Position numbers and translations under genes: made by a program. A DNA stretch of 64,000 bases from Tricholoma matsutake (taxonomy: Eukaryota > Basidiomycota > Agaricomycetes > Agaricales > Tricholomataceae), in assembly GCA_026075535.2 (NCBI GenBank), contig AP026544.2, positions 2,914,001 to 2,978,000 of the forward strand. Direction: 5' to 3'. The notes beneath the pieces were generated by a model. It made no database searches, was not told the origin of the DNA, and saw nothing but the letters and a program-made list of their open reading frames with translations. This document shows positions 1 through 12,641 of the stretch, piece by piece (within the stretch, counting starts at the first letter, position 1; the number at the start of each line of letters is the position of its first letter).

Positions 1-558
1 CCTTCAAATGAAACTGAATCGCAGACAGAAGCCAGACGTACAGCAGCAATACCCACAGGAATGACCCTCCACTTCTTTAGCTTCCATATTCTCCAACAGA
101 AGAAAATATGTACACAGGACGCAACTGGAATCTAGAATTAGCATCTGTACATTGGTACTAGTAGGGAAAAGTGCGACATGCCTAAGGCAGAAAACAAAGG
201 CATAGGCCAATAAGGCCAATCCAGCGGAGTCAGCGTATCAGGATTACCCCAACCAGAAGCAAGTGTATTCCACGCTGCAACAGTGGAGAGCATCGTTATG
301 ATTGTGTCGAAAAAAAACAGGACCCGAACTGGTTATAACAGTTACTATTAGCAGGGACCGGATTCTATCCCAAGATTAAAATTACCAAGGATTCTGATCC
401 AGAGCGGATCTTTCAAAAATCTTTGGTGGTACAGAACTATAACATGGTAAGATGGAGGAAGCTGGAAGATATGAGGAAGGCGCACAAATCTGCACGATAA
501 GGATACCGTACAGCGCATATCCGATGAAGTTACCCAACAACTTCAAGCAGAAATTCAT
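1..558 (-). CDS. DUF6534-type multi-pass membrane protein, partial
   Basis: Spliced gene read on the minus strand and cut by the left window edge. Proposed exons are 558-486, 436-386, 328-182 and 124-1. All joins are phase 1 and keep one frame, and the introns are 49, 57 and 57 nt. The product shows GYALYGILIVQ, YHQRFLKDPLWIRIL, SGWGNP and HIFFCWRIWKL, the pattern of the N-terminal half of the 7-helix DUF6534 proteins that are abundant in mushrooms and whose function is unknown. Only the first three or so membrane helices are present. The intron at 125-181 starts with GC (GCATGT) rather than GT. The ATG at 558 is the first in frame, but family members usually have a longer N-terminus, so an upstream exon is possible. 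The family call rests on motif memory, not a search. Confidence 0.6.
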
Positions 559-1438
559 CGTCACTCACTGGCAGGCGAGTAATTAACAAAATACATACGA
601 TGGGTCCTGTCCTGAGAAATTTGATCGTCTTGATAAGGTATCATCTCGGCGAGTTTTCACCTACACTCACTGTATGGCCACATTGCTGGGGACGCCTTGA
701 AGTCGGGGCATGATTGGGAAGCTTTGGAAGGTCGAAACGTAGCTCGCCTTTTCAGTGACGCCGACACTGTCCAAAACTTATCTTCGCCATGAGAAATCGA
801 TCTCTAGGTGACATTGACAATCGGAAAAAACGCATTTCCCATGGCACCCGGATCATTTAAAAAGCAATTAAAAATATCTCAAACTGGTTACGATTTGGTT
901 GCGATTCAAGGCGATGATGATAACGTAATGTACATACTCGTGAGCAAGCATGATCTAGTGCTGCCACATGTTGGCATGCATTCGATGCATTGATGACTAC
1001 TTGCTTGCATTGGATTGCGATCATGATGCATCACTATTACTGACCGTGGTTTCTACCCGGGGTATCGCATCAGGATTAATATTAAATCTTAAACGCTGAG
1101 CCTGCGTGTATGACGGATCGTTTGTATACCTTTGCATTGCACGGGGAATGTGCATAAAGAAGAACCTGAATAAGTAGCACGCCTACCAATTTTGTAAAAG
1201 GTTAGTCGGATCCTCTTTAGTTTGGATGGGGCTAGTGTTGCAAAAGACTTTAAGCCCCTTTCTTGGGACTCCGGGAGTTGGGGTTTCTAGTTACATAAAT
1301 TTGATCTACAAGTCAAAAGCAGATACGAAATTGTAGACACCTACGGGGATTCTCCCCGACTCTCTCACCCATCGCAGGAATAGCCAGAAGTGACCTTCCT
1401 ATAGTTGAAACCTGATGGATGTCTGTAATGTGGGTGAC
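559..1438. other. No recognised gene
   Basis: I see no conserved domain, long frame or repeat shared with the rest of the window. A 61-codon plus-strand frame at 808-993 has no recognisable motif. The stretch is probably the upstream region of the membrane-protein gene plus decayed DNA beside the copia relic. Confidence 0.4.
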
Positions 1439-2700
1439 TCACGGGCGAAACGAGCCGAATAGAACCCAAGTTGTTGGGTTATCCAACGAATGAAATGGTA
1501 CTAGTATCGAATGTGACACGATGTGTCTGGTGCGAGCGAGATATTCTTTCGTGAGTACGACAGCAATTGATTGTCGGAAAAATGGGTCAGAGTTAAAATG
1601 GCGAGTTGTTGGATGACGATCGAAGCCATAGTATGATAAAACTTCTTTGGCAGCATGGGTGATGGCGATATATTCGCTATCAGTAGTCGATAGCACTCCA
1701 AGAACGGCTCTATGAATGCACCAGAAATATTGTGTCTACTGCTCTTCAAGCAACGAAAGATAAGTACTCTGAGCAAGTCCAGGCTTTATTATATGAAGAA
1801 ACGACTCGGAGACAGTGCAAATGAAAAGTCCCGGCAAATTCCGAGTGCCGCGTAAACGGTCGCCTCTTGTTTCGACGCCGCAGTCAGCTCTAGTCAGCTC
1901 GCCAACTTGAAAGCCTCGATCACTGGCAGGGCCATCACGGTTGCCGCAATTGTCCAATGATTCAAGTGATTCATTGACATGGACGATGATGCAAATTGTC
2001 GGAAGAACATTATGATACGGTCATCGCAGCGTGTGAATCCCAACTTGGGCATGACTTCGACAAGTGTCTGGTACTCACGCATTCCGCACTGTTTCAGCCC
2101 ATACAACCTCTTACAAACTTGAAGTCGGCAGACTTCGCCAGCAGAATTAGGGGCGGATATCCGGGGTGTTGAGACATAAAAATGGTCTCGGTTCCGTTAA
2201 GTTCTCCATCGAGAAACGCCCTTCGTGATAAAGCTCAATATCTTCCACAGCAGCCATGGCGAGAACACCTTGAGCCCGAATCAATGTGAATTTAACAACG
2301 GGAGCAAAGGTATCAGAAATTTCAACAGTTTTTACTGGTACTTACATCATTAGCACGGACAGGGACAGACTTCTTCACGGCGGACGAGAGCGTAGCACAC
2401 ATGATCGTACCTACATGCTCATGTGAGTACGAAAGCCATCTGTTCCTGAACGGGACCGCGACGGAAAACGTATCTTATCGTACCCTCGAGCCGCAAGGCA
2501 ACATCTTTCTTTGCGTGGAAAATCCATTTCGAGCTTGTTGACTTCATTTGGTGCCAATTTGGTGCATCGCTAAGTTCCCAAACTGCTCATAGATTGCCTT
2601 CTCCCAGTGGCCCTTATGCTCGAGAGTCGACATCACCTCGAAAACCCTTGGCAGGGTGATAATGACCGAAGTCGGTATTCGGTTCAGTAATTTGAGTTGC
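1439..2700 (-). pseudogene. Ty1/copia pol relic (RT and RNase H)
   Basis: Decayed copia-type polymerase in several frames. From high to low coordinate, about 2220-2330 encodes DTFAPVVKF and AFLDGEL (copia RT signatures, with AFLNGEL as the usual form). 1894-2106 encodes MYGLKQCGMREY (LYGLKQ motif). 1439-1776 encodes an RNase H tail with STTDSEYIAITHAAKE and LTKEYLARTRHI, the copia pattern of STTEAEY and TKALAR-KHI. Frames break repeatedly and no LTRs or integrase were found, so this is an old inactive fragment. The boundary near 2700 is where resemblance fades. Confidence 0.75.
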
Positions 2701-5700
2701 CCAGCTGTCAAAAGGCGTTTCTGATATCAAAGCGGCAAATGCCAACCAGGCGTGACTGTCGCCGTGACATGTGAAATTGCACCTGAGCTTGCGAATTAGG
2801 CTCAGGAAATGCGGACTAAAAGCGTCCTTGGCTCCATACTCGTCTGAGCGTTCCTATATAGCCTAGTTAAAGGTGATATATGATAGGTCAAAAGAGCGCC
2901 CTACTTAGGTGGTTGTCACCTGACATCAGGACACTCACATGCTGTATTTGCTGTGTATTATTATTCGTGGAACCATAAGACCCAGAATTTTTGACACACA
3001 CTGCTTGCCATAATCTCGTTCTCATCAATAAATTGAGAACTTAAGACCGAGGGAAAGTCCGGGAAAGTGTCGACGGGTCACACGTCATCAAAAACCTTGG
3101 CTGTTCAACTCAATCTATATATGTATTTACCAGAGTGTTTTCCATGCGATCGCGAATTGTTTACATGCGTACTCGATTGCTGGTGAGAGAGCCTGATGCA
3201 AAGCACGCTTGGAATGGGTATCGTTGTGTAGAAATCGAGACTTCTAGCGACCGTGTCACGATTATATTCATTTGAGTGTTGTGTCGTGGCCTGTCTTGGA
3301 GATCATGTCCCTCATGAGGATGCTACCCCGTTTGCAGCTTAGAAGCGTCGAAAAACCTTCCATTGTGTGTAACTACATCCAACGTAGTAATCATGGAACT
3401 TTCTTCAATTCTTTGGCAAAGGGTGAGAGCAGCTGCTAGCTGTGACCGACTTTGACGATAAACTAGTATTTTACTTGCAGCCTATCGGATGGAGATCGAA
3501 GTTTGATATGCACCGATGGGTTTCTGATCGTCAAAAGCGAGCACTCTGCTTTCACTGACTACCGTTCTCATGGACACTGCGACACTACCTTCCGCTCTTG
3601 TCAACATTGCATCCCCTCCTTTTGGGGCCCTTGATCTGTGTTGCATTGTCATGAGGTTCCAGAAGTGGACAATACGACTTCTCCGAGACTTTGATCCAAA
3701 GTTGTTCGAGTTTAGTAGGCAGTCGCACGCAATGCATCCAATGGTGGAAGAAGACAGGTTGGAGGTATCAGATATGACAATAGCATGGTGGGATGTGATA
3801 TTAGACACTGGCAAGTAATGACCAGTCTTTTCGACGTTGGTAGTAAGTACTAGAACGGTTGGAACCGGATTAGACTTCAATTACCAATCAATTACATAAG
3901 GGACCTTGCAAGCAAGGTAGTTACTTAGTCTCCCGTAGGCAAGAATGCTAGTTATATACTTATCTGTGTGGTCTCTAAAAAACAAGATCGACACCTTGTA
4001 CTAAGTGCCCAAGAGTTGCCGGAAATTGTACGGCGTACCGTATATATATTATCTTCGGATTTGTTGAAAACACTCGGGCCATGTTCAGTCCCTGTTCAGA
4101 GTCCAGCTGACGAAGAACTTGGGGAGCACGCTCGTACATGCGAAATGGCTATGTAGAGGCGACTGGCCTTTCGGTACATCGAGGTGAGACGCTTTAGTTA
4201 CATCACTTTCAATATGATAATCACGATTTTACGACCACTAGACTAGATCCTTAATTATCTGGGTCATATTCATCCTCAAAGCAACCTCAAAGCATACTTT
4301 ATAGATGATTTGGCTTTCCAGCAGTGTATAACATTATGTTACAGAATAATAAAAAAGATGCCCATGGCAGGACTTGCACGAATGTCATACAAGTGTATGT
4401 TTTGCATTATTTTCGAACAAGACTCAAAAATGACGAACGGGCAATTGTCAAACAGGTTTCAGGTGCTGTTACTATACAGAATAAATGTTAAAATCAGTGC
4501 CAGCGATTGGCACCAGGCGTTAGCCCCCTGTAACAGTAATGACAATGGTACAAACCGATGGATGTACACTACTGTAGCTAGAGATTATATACTCTTGCAT
4601 GCTGTGAGCTCGAGTCTGCTGCATACGTACCGGCTACGCCTACTGCTTGCACTGTATTACGTAATAATAAATATTGCTGCCAAGCTCAAATTACCGATGT
4701 GCGCTGGTTCAAATTCCAACAATAGACATGGTCAGCAAAGGCGACGCTGATGAAGGCAAATTGCAAGCGGCGCGGATTCGTGTCCCGTGATTTGAGAATC
4801 GAATGTCCTGAACAGACAAGTTGACCACACAAGATGTATCCCACGAGACTGCCAGAAGTCGAACGTCACGGTCGAACACCAGAAATCTGTGAAGGTGCTT
4901 CAAATAATCAATTGGTTGCTGCGCAGTCCTTGAGGATCTGAGGACCCCAGATTTCGCACCTATTTGATACCCATGGGCAGTGCTGGGAAAACGGAGTTTA
5001 ACCCCGAGATTGATACACGATGAAGATCTGTTGCGTGGGGCTCTGGAATGAAGTAAGCGACTCGGATGTTCAATACTTCAGCTACCTTCTGGCAAGTAAA
5101 TGAGCTGTGAGTAGGTGTAGTTGGCGCATGGAATTATGAATACAATAAGGTCTGCAGCACTCGCTAACTGATATGATGAATACAAATTACATGAGAAAAA
5201 CGAAAGCCGCTTCAGGGCTTCGACCCTCCAGTGAGAATAAAACAGAATAGTCAGCGAATGCAGAGCGAAAGAAGCATTGAAGGCACTAGCTCATCTGATT
5301 CTCGACTTGAAGAATGGGCACGTGCCTCGCCCATGGTCGGCACAGCTCGGCAGAAAGAAATCAATTCGGCTGGCAACGGCACAGCTTACTTTTGTAGCTT
5401 ACTAGCGGGATTGAAAATGGTAGAGAGTTTGAAAAACGATCTCATGGACACATCTAGACAACCTTATATTCAAACTAATTGAGACACTATTATGTGTATT
5501 CTATGCAAACATTTTCCAGAATTCCGATTGAAAAAAGAGGGAGTGGATGACTTGCTGTACAACGATCTTTGATCACAAAATGCAATACCTGGGAATATCG
5601 GCTCTGTAACCTTTCAAAAAGTTCTGGGAAAGTTTGGAGGGGTTTATTATACATGGGTCCTTATAAGCCAAGCGTCTCAAGGTGCCCCGACAGCAGATTG

Positions 5701-6660
5701 GGGAGATACGGGCAAACGACTTGTTCAGCGTGACAGAGACGACTCAAATGAGGGGAGTGTTCATACTCCGCTGATTTGAATGACACGACCGTTTGCTCTG
5801 AGAATTTCAAACGGCACTGTGACATTTCGTGACACAGATTTTCAAAGACCCTGTTTTACAGGTTTTTGTGCTCGGCATCGCTCCGATGGCAGCATCCCTT
5901 CGACTATCGCGAAAGTAACATCATAGCCAGGTAGAACACATGTTATTCAAGGTATATGCCAAGCCACTTCATGAAATGTTGAATTGTTGTAGAGTTATTC
6001 GTGGTTTGCAAAATATTTTTAAACTCCTGACCGATGATAGTATTCTTATATCAATCAGATCGACTCATGATCTGATATTTAAGGTCAGCTACCGGAGACT
6101 AGCTTATTCTTGCCAACTTGGTTTATTCAACGAAAAACGTTAGTTCGTGGCTGGACGTAAGAATGATAATGAAATTTAGCAGGCAATGCAAACGGCACAG
6201 GCGCCTCCTAGAACTTCAAGGTTGATCTAAGTGACTGGGCCAGTAGTGCACAGCCTCTCTCCCGACATGTGAGGGATCTAAGTATCACGGAAGTATTTTT
6301 AAAAATAGAAACGAACATGGCCGATCATCATCTGCTCTAATAAAGCACATTGGGAGCAACACGTTTTCAGGTCAACCGAAAGCTTCCAATAGTTTCTGTG
6401 ATCATTGATATGACCGAAATTAGACCTTCTGGATGGACCTACATAAACTAGCATCGGTCCATCCAAAATACCTTGTTGGAGTCGCTGTGCTGAAACCATA
6501 AATCTCAACACAAATTTCAGCTGACCTTTTCCCGATGGGTCTCATCTCCTCCGATAAGTTTGAGGGTGTACTTACCAGAACGCCGATGATCACAATTTGT
6601 CAAAGTTTACGTTTCTTGATCCCTCCGCGTCACCTGACATGATCCTGTTGGCAATCACTG
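2701..6660. other. No confidently recognised gene
   Basis: Short open frames are present: 3482-3880 (132 codons, minus), 3570-3818 (plus, its antisense), 4310-4750 (plus), 4709-4903 (minus, QDIRFSNHG) and 5231-5482 (plus). None shows a family I can name. The minus frame at 4709-4903 and the RVAYFIPEPH stretch just upstream on the same strand look protein-like and could be exons of a decayed or unrecognised spliced gene. No mobile-element termini are visible. Confidence 0.35.
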
Positions 6661-6703
6661 TTCGTGAAGAGGAATCTGATTGAATCAGATCCCTCTTCAT
6701 GAA
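6661..6703. promoter_or_regulatory. Inverted repeat upstream of the GMC gene
   Basis: Two 21-nt arms (6661-6681 and 6683-6703) around one central base pair at all but two positions. The core arm is GAAGAGG.ATCTGATT. The repeat lies 55 nt before the start codon of the oxidoreductase gene, in what should be its core promoter or 5' leader. It could be a palindromic factor site or a leader hairpin; only the symmetry is seen. Confidence 0.5.
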
Positions 6704-6757
6704 ACGGTTTAAAAGTGCGATGCTTATCTCGTTTGTTCCTTCAACTTTCTTGTGACA

Positions 6758-9700
6758 ATGCCTATCGTCTCACTAGAACAAGTTTCAGACAAGTCATTTG
6801 ACTACGTTATCGTTGGTGAGTGGCCGATATAATGACTCGGCGGGATTCACACTTACTGTTCTCATCATCAGGCGGAGGAGTAAGTCTTTAACACAAATTG
6901 ATGCCAGGTGTCAGAGATACCACCATTGATATTGTAGACTGCAGGCCTTGTCCTCGCGGCACGACTTACCGAAGACCCAAACTGCTCAGTCGTAGTCCTC
7001 GAAGCAGGTGAGGCGAACCTCGACGACCCTGCAATCTGTGAGCAATCCCTTCCAAATCATTAGTTATCTTACTGATGAATCACTCTAGTCCGCCCTGGAC
7101 AACATGGTAGTCATTTTGGGCAACCTGCATATTCTTGGACTATGTTCACAGTACGTTTCATCGCGTATGAAAACTGAGCATCCTGATCCTATTATGTCGC
7201 AGGTCCCCCAAAAGCACGCAAACGGAAACACGTTTCCATGGTTTCGGTATGTTTTTTGATTCTTTGAAGCTTCTGGCATTAGTAAGATCAACCCGATCTC
7301 TTCATTAGCGGCCGAGGACTAGGAGGAAGCTCTGCAATCAATTTCATGGCCTGGAATAAGCCCAACAGGCAAGAAATCGATGGTCCGTTCTACCCTTTGT
7401 GCTGCTTGAGACATTTTAATGCTGGTTTAGATTGGGAGAAACTCGGCAACAAGGGTTGGAACTGGGACGACCTCGCCAAGTACTCAGCAAAAAGTTCTTC
7501 GTTAGTGGTTTCCTGCCCGACTATTATATGTATATACAGACGGACTCTTATATATAGGTTTGTTCCTGCTTCCCTCTCCGCTGAAGAAATCGCCAGGCGT
7601 GGGCTTGGTGCTGGGAGTGGATGGGATAAACCATTTGGCGATGGCATGTCTTGTTGTCGCTTCAATATCATCACAACTTAGATGGATTTCACAGGCCCTA
7701 TAAAACTGACACATCCCCAAGTTAGGACAGATTTAGATATCAAGGTCCAAGAGGTGCCATCTCTAATTGTTTCTCCCAAAGTCTCATTCTCTGAGCTCTG
7801 CTGCAGACTTTGCACAATATGGGCATCCCTCGGGCGCCCCAGCCTGTAAGTCTCCGGTTAGCCCGTCATTGCACCTTTTTATATCTATTGTCATTATTTG
7901 TAGCTCCATGGTGATGTACGTGGTCCAATTTCGCAATTTTTAACTTAGGCCAAACTGTCGATGGACGTACAGCCCGCTGGAACTACCATTTTCCCTAACA
8001 ACATGGATCCCGATACTTCGCATCGGAGTTATGCTGCCACAGTGTGTCCGATCATAATCCTCATCTATCATTTGTAAACCCTGTTTCTGAAGACATACTA
8101 CCTCCCGAACGCCGCGCGTCCTAACTTCGTGGTCCTGACCTCTGCGTATGTGCATAGGATCATCTCTTCCTCTGAAGGCGGAGAAATTGTCGCCAGTGGA
8201 GTTGAATTCAGTCATGGAAAGGACGAGAATGTTCACATTACTCGTGCGACAAAGGAAGTCATCTTATCAGCCGGGCAAGGTCTTTCCTTCTTTTCCTTTC
8301 AATATTACTCATCGCTTCTTAGTGCTCTAAAATCACCTCAGATATTGGAACTCTCTGGAATTGGACGGCGTGCCATTCTTCAGAACATCGACGTCCCTGT
8401 GAAGTTAGAGCTGGAAGGTGTCGGTGAGAATGTTCAAGAGCATGTTTGGGTTGGAATCACCTTCCGTTCGTAGCCTTTGTTGCCAGCGGGTTTTCCTAGC
8501 AAGAGGTGCTTATTCATCAGACAGAGCTCAAGGACAGTGTCCCAGACGAAACATTTGACGTGCTAGGCTTCCCGGGCGCAGCTGAGAAGCATGCTAATAT
8601 TTTGTATGTCATCCACTTTCCAATAACATTCTGATGGCCAAACGATGGTTTCTCTTAGCGCTCAGTCCAGAGGAGTGTATGCGATGGGTATTGAAACTTT
8701 GACCTTCCAGCCTCTGAACACATTTTCTGAAAATGCCACCTCCCTCCACGCTGATATCAAAGCTGATATTTTGGAGAATATTCAAGAAGGAAATTACCAC
8801 CAGGGGCTTGTGGACCAATACAAATTGCAGCTTGCGAGGCTCGAACCGGACCAACTTTTACCGGTTTGTGAACTTATTAGCTTTCCGGGATTTTTGTCCT
8901 TCCCAAGTATGTTGCTTCCGTCGCAAATGCCCATTAACTCACCTCTTTCCAAACAACAGACCCCCCGTCACCGGGGAAGAAACATTTCACATTGATCGCC
9001 GCCGTTAACAACCTCTTCTCGAGAGGTACAATTGTGCGTAAACATGTCATATGTCAGAGACCTGAATGATTGTGACTGATCCTGTTTTGGTGCAGCACGT
9101 GGGCTCGGCTGACCCGAAGGCTCCTCCGATCATTGATCCTCATTATTTTGAGAAGGACATTGGTAAGCTGCTCTCTGTTGCTCATGGGTGCTGATCATAA
9201 TGGGGTAAATCATTCAGACCTTCGAAGTCTTGTAGAGATGGTGAAATTCTGTCGAAAAGTTGCTTTGAATGCACCCGTCAACGGTTTCCTTGGTAAGAAT
9301 GCATACCATTGAGCTGACATGGCAAACTGACATGTGCTTTATTGGACAGACTCAGAGGTCGTTGAGCTGAACCCCGGCCCTAAAGTACAAACTGATGCTG
9401 AGATTGCCGGCAAGTGCTGCTTCGCAAGGTTCTCTTAACTGAACACTCAAAGTAAATGCACAGAGTGGATCAAGAGTGTAGTTGCGACCACGTATCGTGA
9501 GTATGCTGTGTTATCAAGACTTCTAGTGCTTTCGGTTGAATCAACCCCAGATACTATGGGAACTCTGTCCATGCTGCCTAAGGACAAAGGAGGCGTCGTC
9601 GATCCTACTCTTAAGGCATGAGGCCACTGACTATTTTCAAGTTTCTACTGCTAAACCATATGCTATCCAGGTTTATGGTACCAAGAATATCAGGATTGTT

Positions 9701-9909
9701 GATCTATCCGTCGCGCCTTTGACTTTCTCATCTCATCCCCAATGTAGGCATTCGCCAATCCACTTGTTCGCTGATGTTGATTATTTTGTTCCCTACAGGG
9801 GCGGTGTACGCTATTGCCGAGAAAGGTTTATTTTCTCTCTTCTCGCGATGTCAGCGACTGATCCTTCTAATCTGTTGCAGCGGCAGAGATTATCATGGGC
9901 AAAATCTGA
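6758..9909 (+). CDS. GMC-family FAD oxidoreductase (alcohol oxidase/dehydrogenase type)
   Basis: Intact gene of 25 exons and 24 introns (48-62 nt), predicted at 611 residues, a normal GMC length. Exons: 6758-6815, 6872-6879, 6938-7037, 7089-7150, 7203-7246, 7309-7382, 7431-7500, 7558-7643, 7695-7753, 7807-7845, 7904-7915, 7973-8041, 8093-8274, 8323-8465, 8525-8603, 8659-8906, 8960-9033, 9096-9162, 9218-9292, 9350-9409, 9464-9496, 9551-9615, 9671-9743, 9799-9825, 9881-9909. Domains: N-terminal FAD-binding DYVIVGGGTAG and VVLEAGE, GMC signature 1 GRGLGGSSAINFMAW, signature 2 SPQILELSGIG, and a C-terminal substrate domain with the catalytic-base His in YHTMGT and a second His in SSHPQ. The family oxidises alcohols or sugars with FAD. 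The N-terminus MPIVSLEQ has no signal peptide, so an intracellular enzyme is inferred; the substrate is unknown. Four introns have GC donors, and exons 2 and 11 are 8 and 12 nt. Confidence 0.93.
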
Positions 9910-10740
9910 GTATAGAACAATCTGAAATGGTTGAAATGTATTTATACCAACATATCTGTCTAGCCTGTGGAACGTGCCATTTTCAATTTACTTTGTTGAA
10001 TATACTAGGCATTTGTTTTTCCAAAATGTTGACTATCTTGTAGTGCTGCTGTAGAGTGTGTGAAATGCTTCCAACACTCAGCTGGCAATTTTTGTGGTCT
10101 GCAGTGCAGTAGATCAAAGGGATTACAGGGTTTTCAGAAATTCTTGTTTTTGCCATTGGGCTACTGTGAACCATGTCTCAATTTTTTGCTCTACATTATT
10201 GGCAGATCTCGCTTCGCTGTCAAGCTTCAAGCTTCGAGACCCGACCATCGACCCTTCCACATTCCAAGTAATACCTCCCGTAGAGACCAATTATATCACA
10301 AGAGAGAGATGCAAGGGTTAGTGATGCCACGGCTCGGCTCGGCCGGCTCGCCCACGGTGCACTTGAGCCGATCAAAATGGTGCTCAGTCACCCTGAGCGA
10401 GCTGGCCAAGCTGATTGAAATTGCCCAAAGTTGTGGGCTCACCGTTCTACTTGTAGTAATGCTTCAGTTATGCTTTTTAACGTCAAGTAAGTCGTGTAGA
10501 CCATTATTACAAAAGAAATATGGCATACTATTTCAGTTTTGTATGCATCCGTATCATTGATGAGATTGTTTGGCTGTGTTTATCTCCTCATATTACAAAA
10601 AATGCTCGCAAGATGGCAGTGGGGAATAGGGTATGAGACTCTGAGCCACTCAATGAGTCACCTATGTTACCCCACCTTATACCTGGAACTGAGCAACAAT
10701 GCATTCCTTTGAATGATCAAAGGAAACAAAGGAAGACATA
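9910..10740. other. 3' flank of the GMC gene; no recognised gene
   Basis: A 166-codon frame (10060-10560) has no recognisable domain. At about 10322 the sequence GATGCCACGGCTCGGCTC resembles the end of a hAT-type element, but no matching second end or target duplication was found. Otherwise nothing identifiable. Confidence 0.35.
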
Positions 10741-11690
10741 TGGCTTAACACCATGAATCGACAGATCCCAAGACACTCCCCCTCCCACACCCAATCCCCT
10801 ATGCCCACACTGGCATCCACACACACAGACCTGCCTGATAACCCCTCCCCCACGATTGGCAAGAGGAAACATCTAGACAACACCAGAGTTATGACAGACT
10901 CGCCAATGGACAAAGTATGTACCACATCCCCCATGTAGACAAAGCACTTACTGTATACCACAGCTCCAGAACTACAGTGATACTGATGCTTCACCACATA
11001 GAACAGATGCAGACAAAGACCATCCCACACAGCAGACGGCTGCACCAGACAATGTTACAGCACACACCCAAATTGATTCTCAGAATCCTCCTGACATGAC
11101 CCCACACCACACTGGACCAAACAAGGCTGACCCCACTGCTGTCAATCCCCACTTCCATACAAACCAGAGAGGGATGGAACTGACCACCCCCCAAGCCTCC
11201 AGTATCCCCTTCACCTCTGCAGTCTTCCCCTGAGCAGTGATCCCATATCACACCCTCCTTGGGAATATTAATGATGAAACTACTGAAGCCATCAAAAGCA
11301 ACCCAAACACTTTCCTTGCAATTGTCCCCTATGGTGGCAGAAAATGACTCCTGGAGGAGAACCCCTCCCTTGCAAGAGACATTGAATGTTTTATCTGATC
11401 CTTCAGATATGCTAAAACATATGAGTCACCACACCAAAGGCCAAACACCCCCCCTCTGACAACTTTGGAAAACCCAACATTTTGCTCCTCACAAACCCCT
11501 CCAGAGAGCTAACTGTGTATCTCATATACCAGCAGACCTTTGCCTTTGAAATGAGCAAAGAGGAGGGCCTGAAGAAAATTGCCTTCCATGCCCTCTCTTT
11601 CGACAAGTCTGTAAAATCTTGGATAATCATGGACATATCAGGCAACTTCATCGCAAACGACAAATATGCTAAAATGTCTGCCCTAGCTAC
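10741..11690 (+). pseudogene. Retroelement gag/ORF1-like relic, first half
   Basis: Broken plus-strand coding remnant. Pieces with consistent protein character include 10753-10938 (Ser/Pro/Thr-rich), about 11259-11460 and 11482-11700. The third frame runs to 11690, where a hAT-type element interrupts it; the sequence resumes at 13187. The second half carries a zinc knuckle, so the whole looks like a nucleocapsid-type ORF of a retroelement. The class (LINE ORF1 or gag) cannot be fixed because no polymerase is attached. Confidence 0.5.
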
Positions 11691-12275
11691 TAGTGTTTGA
11701 AGGTCTGGTTCAGTCTGGTTTTTTTCCATTTTGGAATGGAACCAGAACTGCAACCGGTTCAATGACATTTAAAAAGTAAACAAAACTGGACTGAACCACA
11801 CAAAACTGGTTTGTTGCAGTCCTGTCCAGTTTGACCACTGGTTGTAGCCCGTTTCTCACAGACCGACTAGAGTCGACATTATATACATGATATATACTTA
11901 ATAATACTATTATAAACTAGAATAAAAGCCCCTCACAGGCAGGGGCCTGTGAGCGGGCAAGTAGATAGTAATAAATAAAAAAGTGGTCATTAGTTGGCAG
12001 TGGGCATTGGGGCTGTGTCATTGTTGGTGTTGACAGTAAGGGTTGATGATGTGGCAGCAGTGCCATGTCAGCATTGTCATCGTTGGTGGAGGGCATTGGT
12101 GATGCAGCGCAGCTGCATTGTTGTTGGGGTTGGTGGTGGTGGTGGGCTTTGGTGATGGGGTGGTGACATGGCAGTTGTTGTTGTTGTTGTTGGGGTTGGT
12201 GCTGTGTCAGGGTGGTACTAAAAATAAAAATGAATACTAGTTAGTTGAGCAAATATAAAGAAAAACATACCAGTA

Positions 12276-12303
12276 GCCCAAACGATGTGGTTGTCATTTG
12301 GGC
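12276..12303 (-). repeat. Hairpin abutting an intron-like donor
   Basis: Arms GCCCAAACGA and TCATTTGGGC. On the minus strand the stem ends 5 nt before a GTATGT donor at 12270, which is followed by CTAAC and an ATTTTTAG acceptor near 12222. Same module as in E1-E3. Confidence 0.7.
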
Positions 12304-12613
12304 CCACTTTGCATTCGATCATGATGTCCCTCGTCATTGTCGTCAGCAACTCCAACAACACCCTATGAGCAGTGGCTTGCAGGTGCATTTGTTTGGTGTT
12401 GCTCATCTGGGTCATGTTGTGTGTCATTTTGGTGATTGTTGGCATTGGAACACAACCTGTCACCACCCTGTGAGCAGAGGCTCACAGCAGTGGGTGAAGC
12501 GGGTGGGGGTAGGTACCATCTTGGTGCTGTGTTGTAGGTATAACATAGTTAGAACCTAAAAATGAAAAGAAAAGATTAGCTAGTATAAAAAGAACATTAA
12601 AAAAACATTACCT

Positions 12614-12641
12614 GGGGCCCAAATGAGGTCGTTTGGGCCCC
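12614..12641 (-). repeat. Hairpin abutting an intron-like donor
   Basis: Perfect 10-nt arms GGGGCCCAAA and TTTGGGCCCC. On the minus strand the donor GTAATG starts at 12611, 2 nt beyond the stem. A T-rich tract ending in TTTTTAG follows near 12557. Confidence 0.7.

Noticed and set aside
3482..3880. 132-codon minus-strand frame and its 82-codon antisense
   Set aside because: Neither shows a domain and both strands are equally open; support is too weak to call a gene.
10319..10400. hAT-type terminus with CGGCTCGGCTCGG
   Set aside because: Only one end resembles a known pattern; no inverted partner or 8-bp duplication was found nearby.
10060..10560. 166-codon plus-strand open frame after the GMC gene
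   Set aside because: No recognisable domain, no clear splice pattern, and the composition resembles surrounding noncoding DNA.
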